Part shown: one piece after another, positions 25,818 to 34,780 of the stretch | How the letters are laid out: every line of letters begins with the position of its first letter | Position numbering within the stretch: position 1 is the stretch's first letter | Assembly: GCF_937468385.1 (NCBI RefSeq) | Contig: NZ_CALBWS010000015.1 | Span: forward strand, 41,799-105,798 | DNA: 64,000 bases | Direction of reading: 5' to 3' | Source of the DNA: Neobacillus rhizosphaerae | GTDB lineage: Bacteria > Bacillota > Bacilli > Bacillales > Cytobacillaceae | Position numbers and translations under genes: made by a program | Notes under the pieces: model-generated | Told to the model about the DNA's origin: nothing | What the model saw: the letters and a program-made list of their open reading frames with translations, nothing else | Databases searched by the model: none

Positions 25818-26933
25818 ATGAAGGATACCATAAAATATGTAGGTTTAGACGTTTCAAAAGAAAAAATTGCCGTTGCCATCGCAGATGAAGGTCGAGATGA
25901 GCCAAGGTATTGGGGAATGATTCCTAACACGGTGGAATCAATTAGAAAGTTAGTAAAAAATCTTGGAGAAAAAGATAATCTTCGAGTGTGTTATGAAGCT
26001 GGTCCAACTGGTTACGGTTTATATCGGCTTTTTCTTAGCCAAGGAATTGAATGTGAAGTGATCGCACCATCTTTAATCCCTAAGAAACCAGGTGATCGCA
26101 TTAAAACTGATCGCAGGGATTCGATTAAACTAGCAAAGTTATTTCGTGCAGGCGAATTAACCCCTGTTTATGTGCCAACAGAAGATGACGAAGCGCTTCG
26201 GGATTTAGTTCGGGCCCGTGAAGATGCCAAGGAAGATGAATTAAGAGCCAAACATCAATTATCCAAATTCCTTTTACGAAATGATATTCACCCGCCTTTC
26301 AAAGGAAAAAAATGGACTCGTAGATATCGAGAATGGTTAAATACTTTAAAGTTTGAACGTTCTACATCTAAAATAGTTTTTCAAGAGTATCTACACCATC
26401 TGCAAGAAATTGAGCAAAGAGTAAAACGATTAGAGGAAGAAATTAAATTACAATCAACTGAAGGATACCATGCACCAATGATTCAAGCACTCCAATCATT
26501 AAGGGGAATAGCTACTATAACAGCTACCAGCCTTGTGGCTGAGATTGGATCATTTAAAAGGTTTGCTTCTCCCCAAAAATTAATGTCTTACGTTGGGTTA
26601 ATTCCAAGTGAAAGCTCAAGTGGTGAAACCAGAAGACAAGGTAAGATTACAAAAACAGGAAACCGTCATGTTCGACGTTTGCTTGTAGAAGCAGCATGGA
26701 GTTATCGATATAAGCCTGCTTTAAAGGGAGATTTAAAGAAAAGACAAGAAGGACAGTTACCCAATGTTCAAATGATCTCATGGAAAGCTCAAAATCGCCT
26801 CCATAAAAAATACTTTCGTTTACTATCACGTGGAAAAACAGCTGGAAAGGCACTAACTGCCGTTGCAAGAGAATTAGCAGGATTTATTTGGGCAATAACT
26901 CAAGAAATTGAAAGTAACTCCATTGTAAAATAA
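25818..26933 (+). CDS. IS110 family transposase
   Basis: A 371-residue DEDD recombinase. The N-terminal RuvC-like domain starts with GLDVSKEKIAVAI (first Asp), then YEAGPTGYGL (Glu) and KTDRRDSIKLAKLFR (two Asp). The C-terminal Transposase_20 domain has LRGIATITATSLVAEIG and YVGLIPSESSSGETRRQG, which includes the catalytic-serine region, and ends with TGNRHVRRLLVEAAW. It catalyses cut- or copy-type site-directed transposition, guided in studied members by an element-encoded RNA. GGAAGGAG precedes the ATG. Full length and apparently intact. Confidence 0.92.
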   Translation: MKDTIKYVGLDVSKEKIAVAIADEGRDEPRYWGMIPNTVESIRKLVKNLGEKDNLRVCYEAGPTGYGLYRLFLSQGIECEVIAPSLIPKKPGDRIKTDRRDSIKLAKLFRAGELTPVYVPTEDDEALRDLVRAREDAKEDELRAKHQLSKFLLRNDIHPPFKGKKWTRRYREWLNTLKFERSTSKIVFQEYLHHLQEIEQRVKRLEEEIKLQSTEGYHAPMIQALQSLRGIATITATSLVAEIGSFKRFASPQKLMSYVGLIPSESSSGETRRQGKITKTGNRHVRRLLVEAAWSYRYKPALKGDLKKRQEGQLPNVQMISWKAQNRLHKKYFRLLSRGKTAGKALTAVARELAGFIWAITQEIESNSIVK

Positions 26934-26939
26934 AAATTA

Positions 26940-27420
26940 CCACTAAAATGAAGGTCAGTTTCTTTAAAAGTGGGAGCATAGGGCTCGGAGGCAAAGGTAA
27001 AAACCGGTAAGGAGAAACCACGAATTGTACTTGTGCTATGCCTAATAGGCTAACGCACGTTTTAAGTTAGTGGAAGCTCCTTTATACGGAAAGATAAAAT
27101 GTGAAAACCCACGAATATCAGAGTGCTAACCGTAGTAGAGATTTTTGCCTTCGTGCCGTGTGCTTAACTTTTAGTATCAATGCGAAAGGAGAAGTTTAAT
27201 TATTCTCAGCTTTAAAAAGTATCTCAATCATCAAATTGCCTGTCAAGGAAAGCACTTGACAGCCAATTTGATGATTGAGGAGCAGTCAGTAAGCTGAGAA
27301 GGAGATTCCCTAGCCTTAAAAGGCTGAACCCAAACTAAAAAGAAAAGAAGCCGAAAAACGCTTCTCTTCTTAGAGTTGCCCAAAACCCAAACCAAAATCA
27401 AATTGTGTAGGGGGCATTGA
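26940..27420 (+). ncRNA. Candidate bridge/seek RNA region of the IS1111-type element
   Basis: A 480-nt non-coding segment between the transposase and the right subterminal repeat. It is richer in GC than the surroundings and contains several short complementary stretches, plus a long hairpin at 27220-27283. In IS1111-type elements the guide RNA is encoded downstream of the transposase. Its presence here is inferred from position, and target-binding loops were not mapped. Confidence 0.45.
27220..27283. repeat. Long hairpin inside the IS1111-type element
   Basis: CTCAATCATCAAATTG pairs with CAATTTGATGATTGAG, and internally GTCAAG pairs with CTTGAC. It gives a hairpin of more than 20 bp close to the right end. 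Confidence 0.75.
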
Positions 27421-27488
27421 CAGTTTCGTTCATATCAGTACAATCCTTCACATTGTCTTTGAAAAGTTGTATTTGAATCATTTTAAGG

Positions 27489-27644
27489 TCAAAAATTATT
27501 GGGTCCGAAAGGATTTTCTGGTGGATATTCCTCTAACTTATCAGCTGTTCTTTCATCTGGTGAAGTCGCCCCAGATTTTTTGTCAAAATAAATGGCTATT
27601 CCAGCCAATATAATGATAGGTGTAAATATATAAATCCAAATCAT
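27489..27644 (-). CDS. Small membrane protein (51 aa)
   Basis: A 51-residue peptide with one N-terminal transmembrane helix (MIWIYIFTPIIILAGIAIYF), then a charged tail with DERTADKLEEYPPENPFGP. GGAGGTG lies 6 nt before the second of two consecutive ATGs, which is taken as the start. It looks like a genuine gene missed by length cut-offs. No family was recognised. Confidence 0.6.
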   Translation of the reverse strand: MIWIYIFTPIIILAGIAIYFDKKSGATSPDERTADKLEEYPPENPFGPNNF

Positions 27645-27845
27645 CATAACACCTCCAAACTAACCAACGAATTACTAATATTATATTACAAATTTAACTT
27701 TTTTTTACAATATTTTTTAACAAAACTGAGGGAGTTTAAGTACAATCCTTCACAAACTCACAAATCAGTTGAATAAAAAAAAACACTACCCCATTGCTGA
27801 AGTAATGCTCCCGTTTTATTTTAGAAGCACTTATTTTTCTACTTC

Positions 27846-28397
27846 TCAACCTAATACCCAATCGCTAACCTTGATTCTCCAAATCATATGATCAAATCCT
27901 TTGTCCCAATAATCCTTTAACAAATAATTAGGGTCTCCAAATTTCTTTTTCCAGATTTTTTGTGCACTAATATATCCACTATCTAAACAAAATTCTTTTA
28001 TGTCTTTATTCTGTAAAGTAAAATACATTGTATTCAATAGCAAATTCCCTATCCCATTTCTCTGGTAGTCAGGATGAACAAATACTTTACCTACCTCAAT
28101 TAGCTCTTTGAAAGCGTTGTTTGTACAATTACTTATGAGATCGCTTGCTGGGCCATATTCAATTGAACCAATAATATTATCACCGTTTAAAGCAATCAAA
28201 AAATATCGTTTCTCACCATTACTTTCAATATCACTTTCTAAGTATTTTTCCTTAACTTTGATTTCATCATTTATATCATTCAACCTCTCCCCTAAACCTT
28301 CTTTAGTAAACGTATCAGTAATCACTGTTCTAAAAAATGAATTTAGCTCTTTTATGTCCTCAATTCTTGGCCTTCTTATCTCCACTTTAAGCACCAC
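27846..28397 (-). CDS. GNAT family N-acetyltransferase
   Basis: A 183-residue GNAT protein: the N-terminus IRRPRIEDIKELNSFF, strand 4 with IIGSIEYG, the acetyl-CoA loop HPDYQRNGIGNLLLN, and a C-terminal region where the usual FYxxxGF is replaced by SAQKIWKKKFGDPN. The start is GTG 28397 or the GTG directly after it; TAGGAGGAG lies 4 or 7 nt upstream. It is monocistronic. The acceptor is unknown. Confidence 0.8.
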   Translation of the reverse strand: MVLKVEIRRPRIEDIKELNSFFRTVITDTFTKEGLGERLNDINDEIKVKEKYLESDIESNGEKRYFLIALNGDNIIGSIEYGPASDLISNCTNNAFKELIEVGKVFVHPDYQRNGIGNLLLNTMYFTLQNKDIKEFCLDSGYISAQKIWKKKFGDPNYLLKDYWDKGFDHMIWRIKVSDWVLG

Positions 28398-28637
28398 AAA
28401 ACTCCTCCTAACTCCTATTCACTTCAACACCATACTTCAGTTATCTTCAAGTATCCTGATCCTTTAGTTGAAAAAGAAAAGAACGTCAATAATTCGATAA
28501 GAAAGAGCCACCAAATAAGGCAGCCCTAACCTACAGTAAAGTACCCGTTAGCCATCCATGAGGTATCACTTCTCCACATAAAATGTCAGAAAACCCACAT
28601 AACCCATTGCCTAGCTACTTACTTTAAGCTTGTTAAA

Positions 28638-29099
28638 CTATATTCTCTTTGTTAGAACCAGTCTTTTGAACACAGTTTTATCATTTGCAGCACAGCTATC
28701 AACGTCAGGATAAGTCTTGTATGTTTCATTCTTCATATCTATCAGTACATATCCTTCTAGCGTCCTTGAATAGAGACGATTTTTAACTAAATAAATCTCT
28801 GAAATAACTGGAGACTCAAATATTTCATAAACAATCCTACCTAGTATGGTATTAAAAAGGCTACAGTATAGTTTATTGCTAATATACAGAAATAATAGTA
28901 TAAGTGCGTCGCAGAGAAAAAATTTAAACGCATATTCTCTGCTAAATCTAAACAACATTAGAGGAATTAAGAACGTCGACAAGTGAATAATAAACATTAT
29001 TTTTGGTCTGTAAACACTTTTAAAAACGTGCAGAAAAAAAAGATTTAAAAGTGGGATAGTTGAAATAATTAGTAAAGTAAGAACGAAATAAACTTTCAT
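28638..29099 (-). CDS. Hypothetical membrane protein
   Basis: A 153-residue protein with three or four hydrophobic segments in the first 85 residues, then a cytoplasmic C-terminal part (SEIYLVKNRLYSRTLEGYV..). Start ATG at 29099 with AAAGG about 7 nt upstream. No family was recognised. It is monocistronic and AT-rich like its neighbours. Confidence 0.6.
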   Translation of the reverse strand: MKVYFVLTLLIISTIPLLNLFFLHVFKSVYRPKIMFIIHLSTFLIPLMLFRFSREYAFKFFLCDALILLFLYISNKLYCSLFNTILGRIVYEIFESPVISEIYLVKNRLYSRTLEGYVLIDMKNETYKTYPDVDSCAANDKTVFKRLVLTKRI

Positions 29100-29554
29100 A
29101 AGATTACCTTTCTTCCAAGTTTCTATTCTGTCACTATCCTACGGCTTCCTGGAATAAATTCGTAAATAGATGTTGCAATTGCCTTACTCAATCACATGTT
29201 TAAAAAAGATCAACAGCATTTGCTGCAATTCCATTTATGTTGGTAGAGCAAATCCAAAAATTGCTCTACTTTAGAAAAAGGGGGTAATCAATTTAATCTT
29301 TTAATTTTTCCACAGACGCCCTCCAACTACCTCTAAATGATGGGAATATTTATATTTATTCTTCCACTTTCCTATCCATTTGTTTAAATACAATTGTTCA
29401 AATCTTCACTATAACTTTAACATAAATGTTTCATTTACTTATAAAGATTATTTCCATCTTTTTGAGAAAAGTGTAGTTATTTACGGATGCAGCATTTCTC
29501 TTTATGACAAAAATCTCCCTTATTAATTTGCCATTACTTCTAATCAGACTTATA
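29100..29554. other. Gene-free stretch
   Basis: No coding or structured feature was seen before the TetR operator. An AGAGCAA/TTGCTCT pair near 29247-29270 forms a short hairpin with no T-run. Confidence 0.4.
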
Positions 29555-29586
29555 ATGTATGAATAAAAATATTTTTTATTCATACA
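29555..29586. promoter_or_regulatory. Probable TetR operator (32-bp palindrome)
   Basis: ATGTATGAATAAAA and TTTTATTCATACAT are perfect 14-bp arms around ATAT, giving a fully symmetric site ending 22 bp before the TetR start codon. It probably overlaps the promoter of the tetR-ABC operon. Confidence 0.75.
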
Positions 29587-29608
29587 TTCACAAAAGGAGA
29601 ATTTTCAG

Positions 29609-30217
29609 ATGCCAAAGGCTTTTAATGAGAACGAAAAACAAATGATTACCGGTGCGCTTCTTGAGCAAGGAAGAATTTTATTTCGTCAATTTGGACTTCA
29701 AAAAACCAGTATTAATGAAATTACTAAAAACGTGGGAATTGCGCCTGGCACCTTTTATAAATTTTACCAATCCAAAGAAGAATTGTATTTCGAAATCCTT
29801 GAAAGAGAAGAAGAACAGATAAAGGAACACTTTCTTAGTGTTGATATATTCAAAGAACATCAGCCAAAGCAAGCCATCAAGAGCTTACTTCTTCAAACCA
29901 TCAACACCATAGAAACAAATCCGCTGATCCGGCAGTTGTATTTTGAAAATAATATGGATGCGTTACTAAGAAAGCTGCCACCAGAAAAATTAGAAGAACA
30001 TTTCAACCAAGATTCAGCTGCCCTATTGCCTTTAATTAAACAGTGGCAGAAGAAAGGCGTGCTTCTGGAGGAAAACCCCGAGGTGATTGCAGGAGTGCTC
30101 CGTTCCTTATTCATGCTGACTATTCATCAAAAGGAAATTGGGGAAACGGTTTACCAGCAAACGATGGAATTGTTTATCGATTTAATTGTTGAGGGTCTTG
30201 TAAAAGAGGAGAGTTGA
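29609..30217 (+). CDS. TetR/AcrR family transcriptional regulator
   Basis: A 202-residue regulator. The N-terminal helix-turn-helix reads FGLQKTSINEITKNVGIAPGTFYKFYQSKEELYFEIL (residues 25-62), and a helical ligand-binding and dimerisation domain follows. AAAGGAG lies 9 nt before the ATG. The ABC transporter ATPase gene follows directly, so this is a self-regulated exporter operon with the palindrome at 29555 as operator. The inducer is unknown. Confidence 0.9.
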   Translation: MPKAFNENEKQMITGALLEQGRILFRQFGLQKTSINEITKNVGIAPGTFYKFYQSKEELYFEILEREEEQIKEHFLSVDIFKEHQPKQAIKSLLLQTINTIETNPLIRQLYFENNMDALLRKLPPEKLEEHFNQDSAALLPLIKQWQKKGVLLEENPEVIAGVLRSLFMLTIHQKEIGETVYQQTMELFIDLIVEGLVKEES

Positions 30218-30219
30218 AG

Positions 30220-31137
30220 ATGAGAAATATCATTCAAACAAATCAATTATCAAAATCGTATAAAGACTTTAAAGCAGTAGATCAAGTTTCCTTAAGCATA
30301 AATAAAGGTGAAATTTATGGTTTTATTGGTTTAAATGGTGCAGGCAAAACGACAACCATTCGAATGATACTTGGAATGATCCGACCAACAGAAGGCTCTT
30401 GTTATATTAGCGGAAAGAAGGTCAGCTTTAATACCTATAGCATTTGGAGTAAGGTGGGGTACATGGTCGAAACCCCTTATGCTTATCCCGAGCTTACGGT
30501 TGCAGAAAACCTACATATTTTCCGCAGGCTTCGGTTAATTTCAGACCCTAATACGGTAACACGAGTGATAGATCTGCTCAAATTAACACCGTACGCACAA
30601 AAAAAGGCAAAGAACCTCTCTTTAGGAAATGCCCAACGTTTAGGAATTGCCAAAGCGCTTTTGCATAATCCAGAAATATTGATTTTAGATGAGCCTGTTA
30701 ATGGCTTAGATCCAGCAGGAATAGTCGAGATAAGAGAACTACTTCAGGACCTGTCGTTCAATAAGGACGTCACGATTTTTATCTCCAGTCACCTTCTAAG
30801 TGAAGTAGCCAAGATTGCCACAAAAATAGGGATCATTCATGCCGGTCAATTGATTCAAGAAGTTGAGACCACTAAATTAACTCAGCTTTTGAACAGACGC
30901 CTTCTGCTAGATGCTCGTGAAAAAAACTTAGCTGTATCAACTCTTACAACTGCAGGCTATTCTCCCCTACTAAATCAGGATGGATTGATCGAAACGACTA
31001 ATAATACTGCTATCCTGAACCCAGACGAGATTGCTAGTTTACTTGTTAACAAGGGCTGTCCACCAACAAGATTAATCGTTGATGAAGAAAACTTAGAGTC
31101 CTATTTTTTAAGATTGATTGGAAAGAATGGAGGCTGA
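30220..31137 (+). CDS. ABC transporter ATP-binding protein
   Basis: A 305-residue ATPase. Walker A is GLNGAGKTT near residue 40, signature LSLGNAQRLGIAKAL, Walker B ILILDEPVNGLDPAG and the H-loop SSHLL. The C-terminal 90-residue extension is typical of BcrA/CcmA-type ABC-2 exporters. Start ATG 30220 with GAGGAG 8 nt upstream, 2 nt after the TetR stop codon, implying coupled translation. It pairs with the permease that follows to export an unknown substrate, perhaps an antimicrobial peptide or drug. Confidence 0.9.
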   Translation: MRNIIQTNQLSKSYKDFKAVDQVSLSINKGEIYGFIGLNGAGKTTTIRMILGMIRPTEGSCYISGKKVSFNTYSIWSKVGYMVETPYAYPELTVAENLHIFRRLRLISDPNTVTRVIDLLKLTPYAQKKAKNLSLGNAQRLGIAKALLHNPEILILDEPVNGLDPAGIVEIRELLQDLSFNKDVTIFISSHLLSEVAKIATKIGIIHAGQLIQEVETTKLTQLLNRRLLLDAREKNLAVSTLTTAGYSPLLNQDGLIETTNNTAILNPDEIASLLVNKGCPPTRLIVDEENLESYFLRLIGKNGG

Positions 31138-31142
31138 GGGAT

Positions 31143-31922
31143 TTGAACTTTTTATACTCAACATTACTGGCAGAAAGTCTTAAAATTCGCAAGTCCAAAA
31201 TGATTTGGATAACAACGGCGGCTTTTTCTATCGCCCCACTAATTGGTGGATTTTTCATGTTTGTATTAAAAAATCCCGAATTGGCCATTAGCTCTGGTTT
31301 AATCGGCGCAAAAGCCCAAATTATCGGGGAAGCAAGTTGGCCCGCCTATTTAAGCTTACTGGCACAAATGATTGCAGTTGGTGGGATTCTGATCTTTGGA
31401 TTTGTCACAAGCTGGGTGTTTGGCAGAGAATACGCTGACCGTACTATTAAGGATCTCTTGGCGCTTCCTTATCCCCGTGCGATAATTGTGATCGCAAAAT
31501 TTATCACTATTCTAATCACGAATCTTTTATTAAGCTTTCTTGTTATCACGATCGGCATCGTACTTGGACTGATCATCGGGCTGCCACAATGGTCCTCAGC
31601 TATTGTGATGCATGGCCTTTATGTTCTCATTATTACTACATTCTTAACCATAGCCCTGAGTACACCTGTCGCCTTTTTTGCCAGCTATGGCCGAGGATAC
31701 TTAGCCCCTCTAGGCTTTGTTGTCTTAATGGTGGTTTTTTCGCAAATCATTGCCGCCGCAGGCTACGGTGACTACTTTCCATGGGCTATCCCCGCACTGT
31801 TCAGCGGAGTAACCGGAGAGGTTATCGCCCTGAAAGGGAGCAGTTTATCAATCCTAATTATCTCCAGTCTCATCGGATTCGTTGGTACAGTATACTGGTG
31901 GCTGTTCGCAGATCAAACTTAA
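31143..31922 (+). CDS. ABC-2 type transporter permease
   Basis: A 259-residue integral membrane protein with six hydrophobic segments and the ABC-2 pattern: an N-terminal cytoplasmic helix (LLAESLKIRKSKMIWI), the GREYADRTIKDLLALPYPR segment after helix 2, and a last helix ending VYWWLF. The start is a TTG at 31143, 9 nt after GGAGG and 5 bp after the ATPase stop. It forms the membrane part of the exporter encoded with the preceding ATPase. Confidence 0.85.
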   Translation: MNFLYSTLLAESLKIRKSKMIWITTAAFSIAPLIGGFFMFVLKNPELAISSGLIGAKAQIIGEASWPAYLSLLAQMIAVGGILIFGFVTSWVFGREYADRTIKDLLALPYPRAIIVIAKFITILITNLLLSFLVITIGIVLGLIIGLPQWSSAIVMHGLYVLIITTFLTIALSTPVAFFASYGRGYLAPLGFVVLMVVFSQIIAAAGYGDYFPWAIPALFSGVTGEVIALKGSSLSILIISSLIGFVGTVYWWLFADQT

Positions 31923-32067
31923 GTGAAGGTCAGCAAGCTCATCCTATATCTATTGCAAAAAATGCGTCTTTACCATTTATTATTTTCAGGATAGTTAAAG
32001 AAAGGAATACTCAAGATGGGTCTTGGCATTAGATCACTATAGTACAGTATCTATCATTAAATTTTAA

Positions 32068-33156
32068 CTATGATGTAGGCTCAAATGGATAATTGTTCAA
32101 CCGCCACTTCTTATTGGCTATTTCCTTTAAGCCGCTACGTATCATTCGAAAAACCACAATCCATGATAAGACCATCAGAATGATTTGTCCGACCGGAAAG
32201 ATACCTGGTAAAGGTGTGTCCCATAAAGCATGCATCAAAACGACAAGAATAAATATTCGGACAAATTTTGGCTTGAACAACATGTTCAGCTCAGATTTCT
32301 TGTTTCCTTGTACCATGCAATAGGCAGCCCCCGTTAAGGCGCCCCAAGCGACATGTCCACCGGGAGCTAAAAAACTGCGCAACAGGATGGTGGAATATAG
32401 GCTGGGGAAACTTCCGGATAGAAGTGCCCTTAGTGCATAACCAGCAGTTTCAAAAGCTGCAAAACCCGCCCCTACCGCAGCACCTAACAGAAGTCCGTTA
32501 AGTATATACCGGTATTTTATGTTTCGTACGAAATAGATAACGGTTATAACTTTAGCCAGTTCTTCAACAATTCCAATCGTTATTGGATTTATATTATGTT
32601 TTAGAATATCATAAAACACCAGCGCCACTAACATCGAGAGGATCCCGCCAATAAATACCACATAAATGATTTTATAAATAGCAATATTCTGAGGAGCATT
32701 CATTTCCCAAAAGAATATCAACGTCGTAATAGGAACAGCAAAAGCACCGACAATGATAAGACCCGGTATAAAGTTAATATTTTTGAAAAAGCTTACACCC
32801 AAGTACAATCCTAAGAACGCAATAAGTGCAATAAGAAATACTCTCGCAAAAAGCCAAGGTTTCGGCCATGTTTCCTTAACTTCCTCAATTTTCGGTGTTG
32901 TAAGCGCAGTGCCCACGATAAAAAGCCGTTCCGCCTCAAGTTCACTATGCTTTCGGAACACCCGAGAGAAAACATTTTGAAATTTAGGCTCAACCGAACG
33001 CTCATACCTTGGTACCATATCGACATAATTGGCAAACTCATAAAACTGGCTGTTTAAATCTTGATCATTATTCTCGCCTCTAAAAAAATTATTGCCGCAA
33101 TTCATACAGAATTTTACCCCATCCTGATTTACATAATCACAATCCGGGCATTTCAT
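32068..33156 (-). CDS. PrsW-type intramembrane protease with N-terminal zinc ribbon
   Basis: A 362-residue protein. Residues 1-25 form a zinc ribbon (CPDC ... CMNC), followed by a soluble linker, then about eight membrane helices from residue 105. The PrsW motifs EELAK near residue 199, FETAGYALR, the HVAWGA histidine and HALWD are all present, so a metal-dependent intramembrane protease fold is likely. In B. subtilis PrsW cleaves the anti-sigma factor RsiW; whether this paralogue acts on RsiV or another target is not known. Start ATG 33156 with GGGGG 8 nt upstream. Confidence 0.85.
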   Translation of the reverse strand: MKCPDCDYVNQDGVKFCMNCGNNFFRGENNDQDLNSQFYEFANYVDMVPRYERSVEPKFQNVFSRVFRKHSELEAERLFIVGTALTTPKIEEVKETWPKPWLFARVFLIALIAFLGLYLGVSFFKNINFIPGLIIVGAFAVPITTLIFFWEMNAPQNIAIYKIIYVVFIGGILSMLVALVFYDILKHNINPITIGIVEELAKVITVIYFVRNIKYRYILNGLLLGAAVGAGFAAFETAGYALRALLSGSFPSLYSTILLRSFLAPGGHVAWGALTGAAYCMVQGNKKSELNMLFKPKFVRIFILVVLMHALWDTPLPGIFPVGQIILMVLSWIVVFRMIRSGLKEIANKKWRLNNYPFEPTS

Positions 33157-33330
33157 TTAGTATCCCCCTCTTTATGTACCATTCTTCAAAAAATGAATGA
33201 AATAAAATTGTTTAACCGTTTATCTTTTTACTTTTCCCTTAATCCAATTGTTATATTATCTTTGTGTAAATAAAATAAAAAATGACTAAATCATTTGCTC
33301 GCTTCCATAATTTTGTAGGAGGATTTCAGA

Positions 33331-33405
33331 ATGAAATAAGCAGTACAAGAAATTGAATCAAAAGAAAGGTTTACCGTTATTGGAATTACTTAACGGTAAA
33401 CCTTT
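33331..33405 (+). pseudogene. Degenerate leader of a GyrI-like gene ending in a hairpin
   Basis: A strong site (GTAGGAGG) precedes ATG 33331, but the frame stops after two codons. Reading through the TAA gives AVQEIESKERFTVIGIT and then a stop, resembling the first strand of GyrI-like effector domains. A perfect 15-bp hairpin (33365-33379 with 33391-33405) overlaps its end. The rest of 33157-33521 shows no gene. Confidence 0.4.
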
Positions 33406-33521
33406 CCTAATTATCGTGTTTCATTTGTTGCTTAATCCTTTGGGACAATTCATTCGATTGTTACTCTTATTAATCAGATTGCTTAAACAAGCTTAAATTT
33501 CTTCACCTAATTTGCGGTTTC

Positions 33522-33890
33522 CTATTGTGAAACAACTATAGAAAATCGCTTTTCTTGTTCGTATTTTCCCCCATTTTTGTCCACCTTGATGGCCGCGGTA
33601 TAGTCCCCTTCCATTTGCAGATTTGCGTTTCCGATATACACTCCATCTTCGATTTCTTTTGCTGTCATTGAGACAGGTATCATAGTCATCCCTTGCATAT
33701 CGAATTCAACACTAACGTTGGCATCTTTTACTGGTTTACCCTTATCGTCAAAAATTTTAATTTTTATCGGCGAAACTTGACCAGGAGTATATGTTTTTGG
33801 AGTAATAAGATTCACCTTTAATTGATCCGATCCGCATCCGGCTATAAAAATAAGCAACATACTAACAACAAAGACAGTTAATCTCTTCAT
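33522..33890 (-). CDS. YtkA-like lipoprotein
   Basis: A 122-residue exported lipoprotein. The signal peptide MKRLTVFVVSMLLIFIAGCG has a lipobox (IAGC), so the mature protein starts at the Cys and is anchored outside the membrane. The rest is a YtkA/FixH-type beta-sandwich (PIKIKIFDDKGKPVKDANV, MQGMTMIPV, GDYTAAIKV). Start ATG 33890 is chosen because the signal peptide begins there; the open frame runs 33 codons further. It may bind copper through the Met/His region, by analogy only. Confidence 0.8.
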   Translation of the reverse strand: MKRLTVFVVSMLLIFIAGCGSDQLKVNLITPKTYTPGQVSPIKIKIFDDKGKPVKDANVSVEFDMQGMTMIPVSMTAKEIEDGVYIGNANLQMEGDYTAAIKVDKNGGKYEQEKRFSIVVSQ

Positions 33891-34027
33891 CCTACCTAAC
33901 CTTTCAAAATTTACTTTTACTAACGATTTTATGACTTTGTTTTGAAAAGCACAATTTTTTTCAAGAATAAACCTCCTTTTTAAAAACATGATAAAAATAA
34001 ACGTAAAATTTAAAGGAGGATATTTTA

Positions 34028-34777
34028 ATGTTTAAGAATAGTATCCGTGTATTACTGATGATCTTTTTAATAATCAATGCGATTGGTTGCACGAAAAATT
34101 CAAACAAATCAATCCAGCCTAAATCATCTAAAATACAGCAAATGAATGTAACGAATTCCCCTTCTAAAAAGAAGATAAGTGCCGTTACCTTGACTGCTTA
34201 TCCAGCATCGATAGCGGCAGTTGTGAATAAAAAGTATTATATGCCGGTTACCTATGTTCCGAAGGATTTAGTCTATCCCAATGTACCTTTTTTATTTAAT
34301 GAAAAAATAGAAAAGCGTAAAATGAGAAAAGAAGCGGCAAAAGCTTTGGAAAGATTGTTTGCTGCAGCCAAAAAAGATGGAATATATTTAAGCGGAGTAT
34401 CTGCGTATCGTTCCTATAGTACTCAGAAAGTGTTATTTAACAATTATGTAAAAAGAGATGGTTTTGAAAAAGCTCGAACCTATAGCGCCATTCCTGGAAC
34501 AAGCGAGCATCAAACTGGTTTAGCCATTGATGTTAGTGGAAGTAACGGGAAATGTGCAGCAACATCTTGTTTTGCTAATACGAAAGAAGCTACTTGGTTA
34601 AAGAAAAATTGTGCAAAATATGGATTTATCATTCGTTATCCAAAAGGAAAAGAATCCATTACGGGTTATAAATACGAACCTTGGCATCTTCGTTATGTGG
34701 GGAATATTTCAACTGCAATCCAAACTCGCGGTATTACGCTAGAAGAATATTTACATGTGACTCCTGTTTCAAAATAA
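34028..34777 (+). CDS. VanY-type D-alanyl-D-alanine carboxypeptidase (M15B), lipoprotein
   Basis: A 249-residue exported enzyme. It has an N-terminal lipoprotein signal (ILLMIFLIINAIGC-type lipobox at Cys 21-22), a Ser/Lys-rich linker, then the M15 domain with SAYRSYSTQ, the zinc motif SEHQTGLAIDV near residue 158 and EPWHLRY near 216. It trims the terminal D-Ala from peptidoglycan stem peptides. AAAGGAGG lies 8 nt before the ATG. It lies upstream of sigV-rsiV, in keeping with a cell-wall defence neighbourhood. Confidence 0.9.
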   Translation: MFKNSIRVLLMIFLIINAIGCTKNSNKSIQPKSSKIQQMNVTNSPSKKKISAVTLTAYPASIAAVVNKKYYMPVTYVPKDLVYPNVPFLFNEKIEKRKMRKEAAKALERLFAAAKKDGIYLSGVSAYRSYSTQKVLFNNYVKRDGFEKARTYSAIPGTSEHQTGLAIDVSGSNGKCAATSCFANTKEATWLKKNCAKYGFIIRYPKGKESITGYKYEPWHLRYVGNISTAIQTRGITLEEYLHVTPVSK

Positions 34778-34780
34778 ATA

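Larger units (their letters stand above)
25706..27436 (+). mobile_element. IS110-family element, IS1111-type
   Basis: One transposase gene bounded by a 12-bp subterminal inverted repeat: ATGAACGAAACT at 25709-25720 and AGTTTCGTTCAT at 27422-27433. The ends do not carry ordinary terminal inverted repeats. A long non-coding segment lies between the transposase stop and the right repeat. Subterminal repeats and a 3' non-coding region are traits of the IS1111 group. Exact ends are uncertain by a few bases. Confidence 0.7.

Noticed and set aside
26940..27210. Region after the IS110 transposase considered as a second group II intron
   Set aside because: No domain V-like hairpin or GTGYG start was found there. 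Position inside the IS repeats favours element-encoded RNA.
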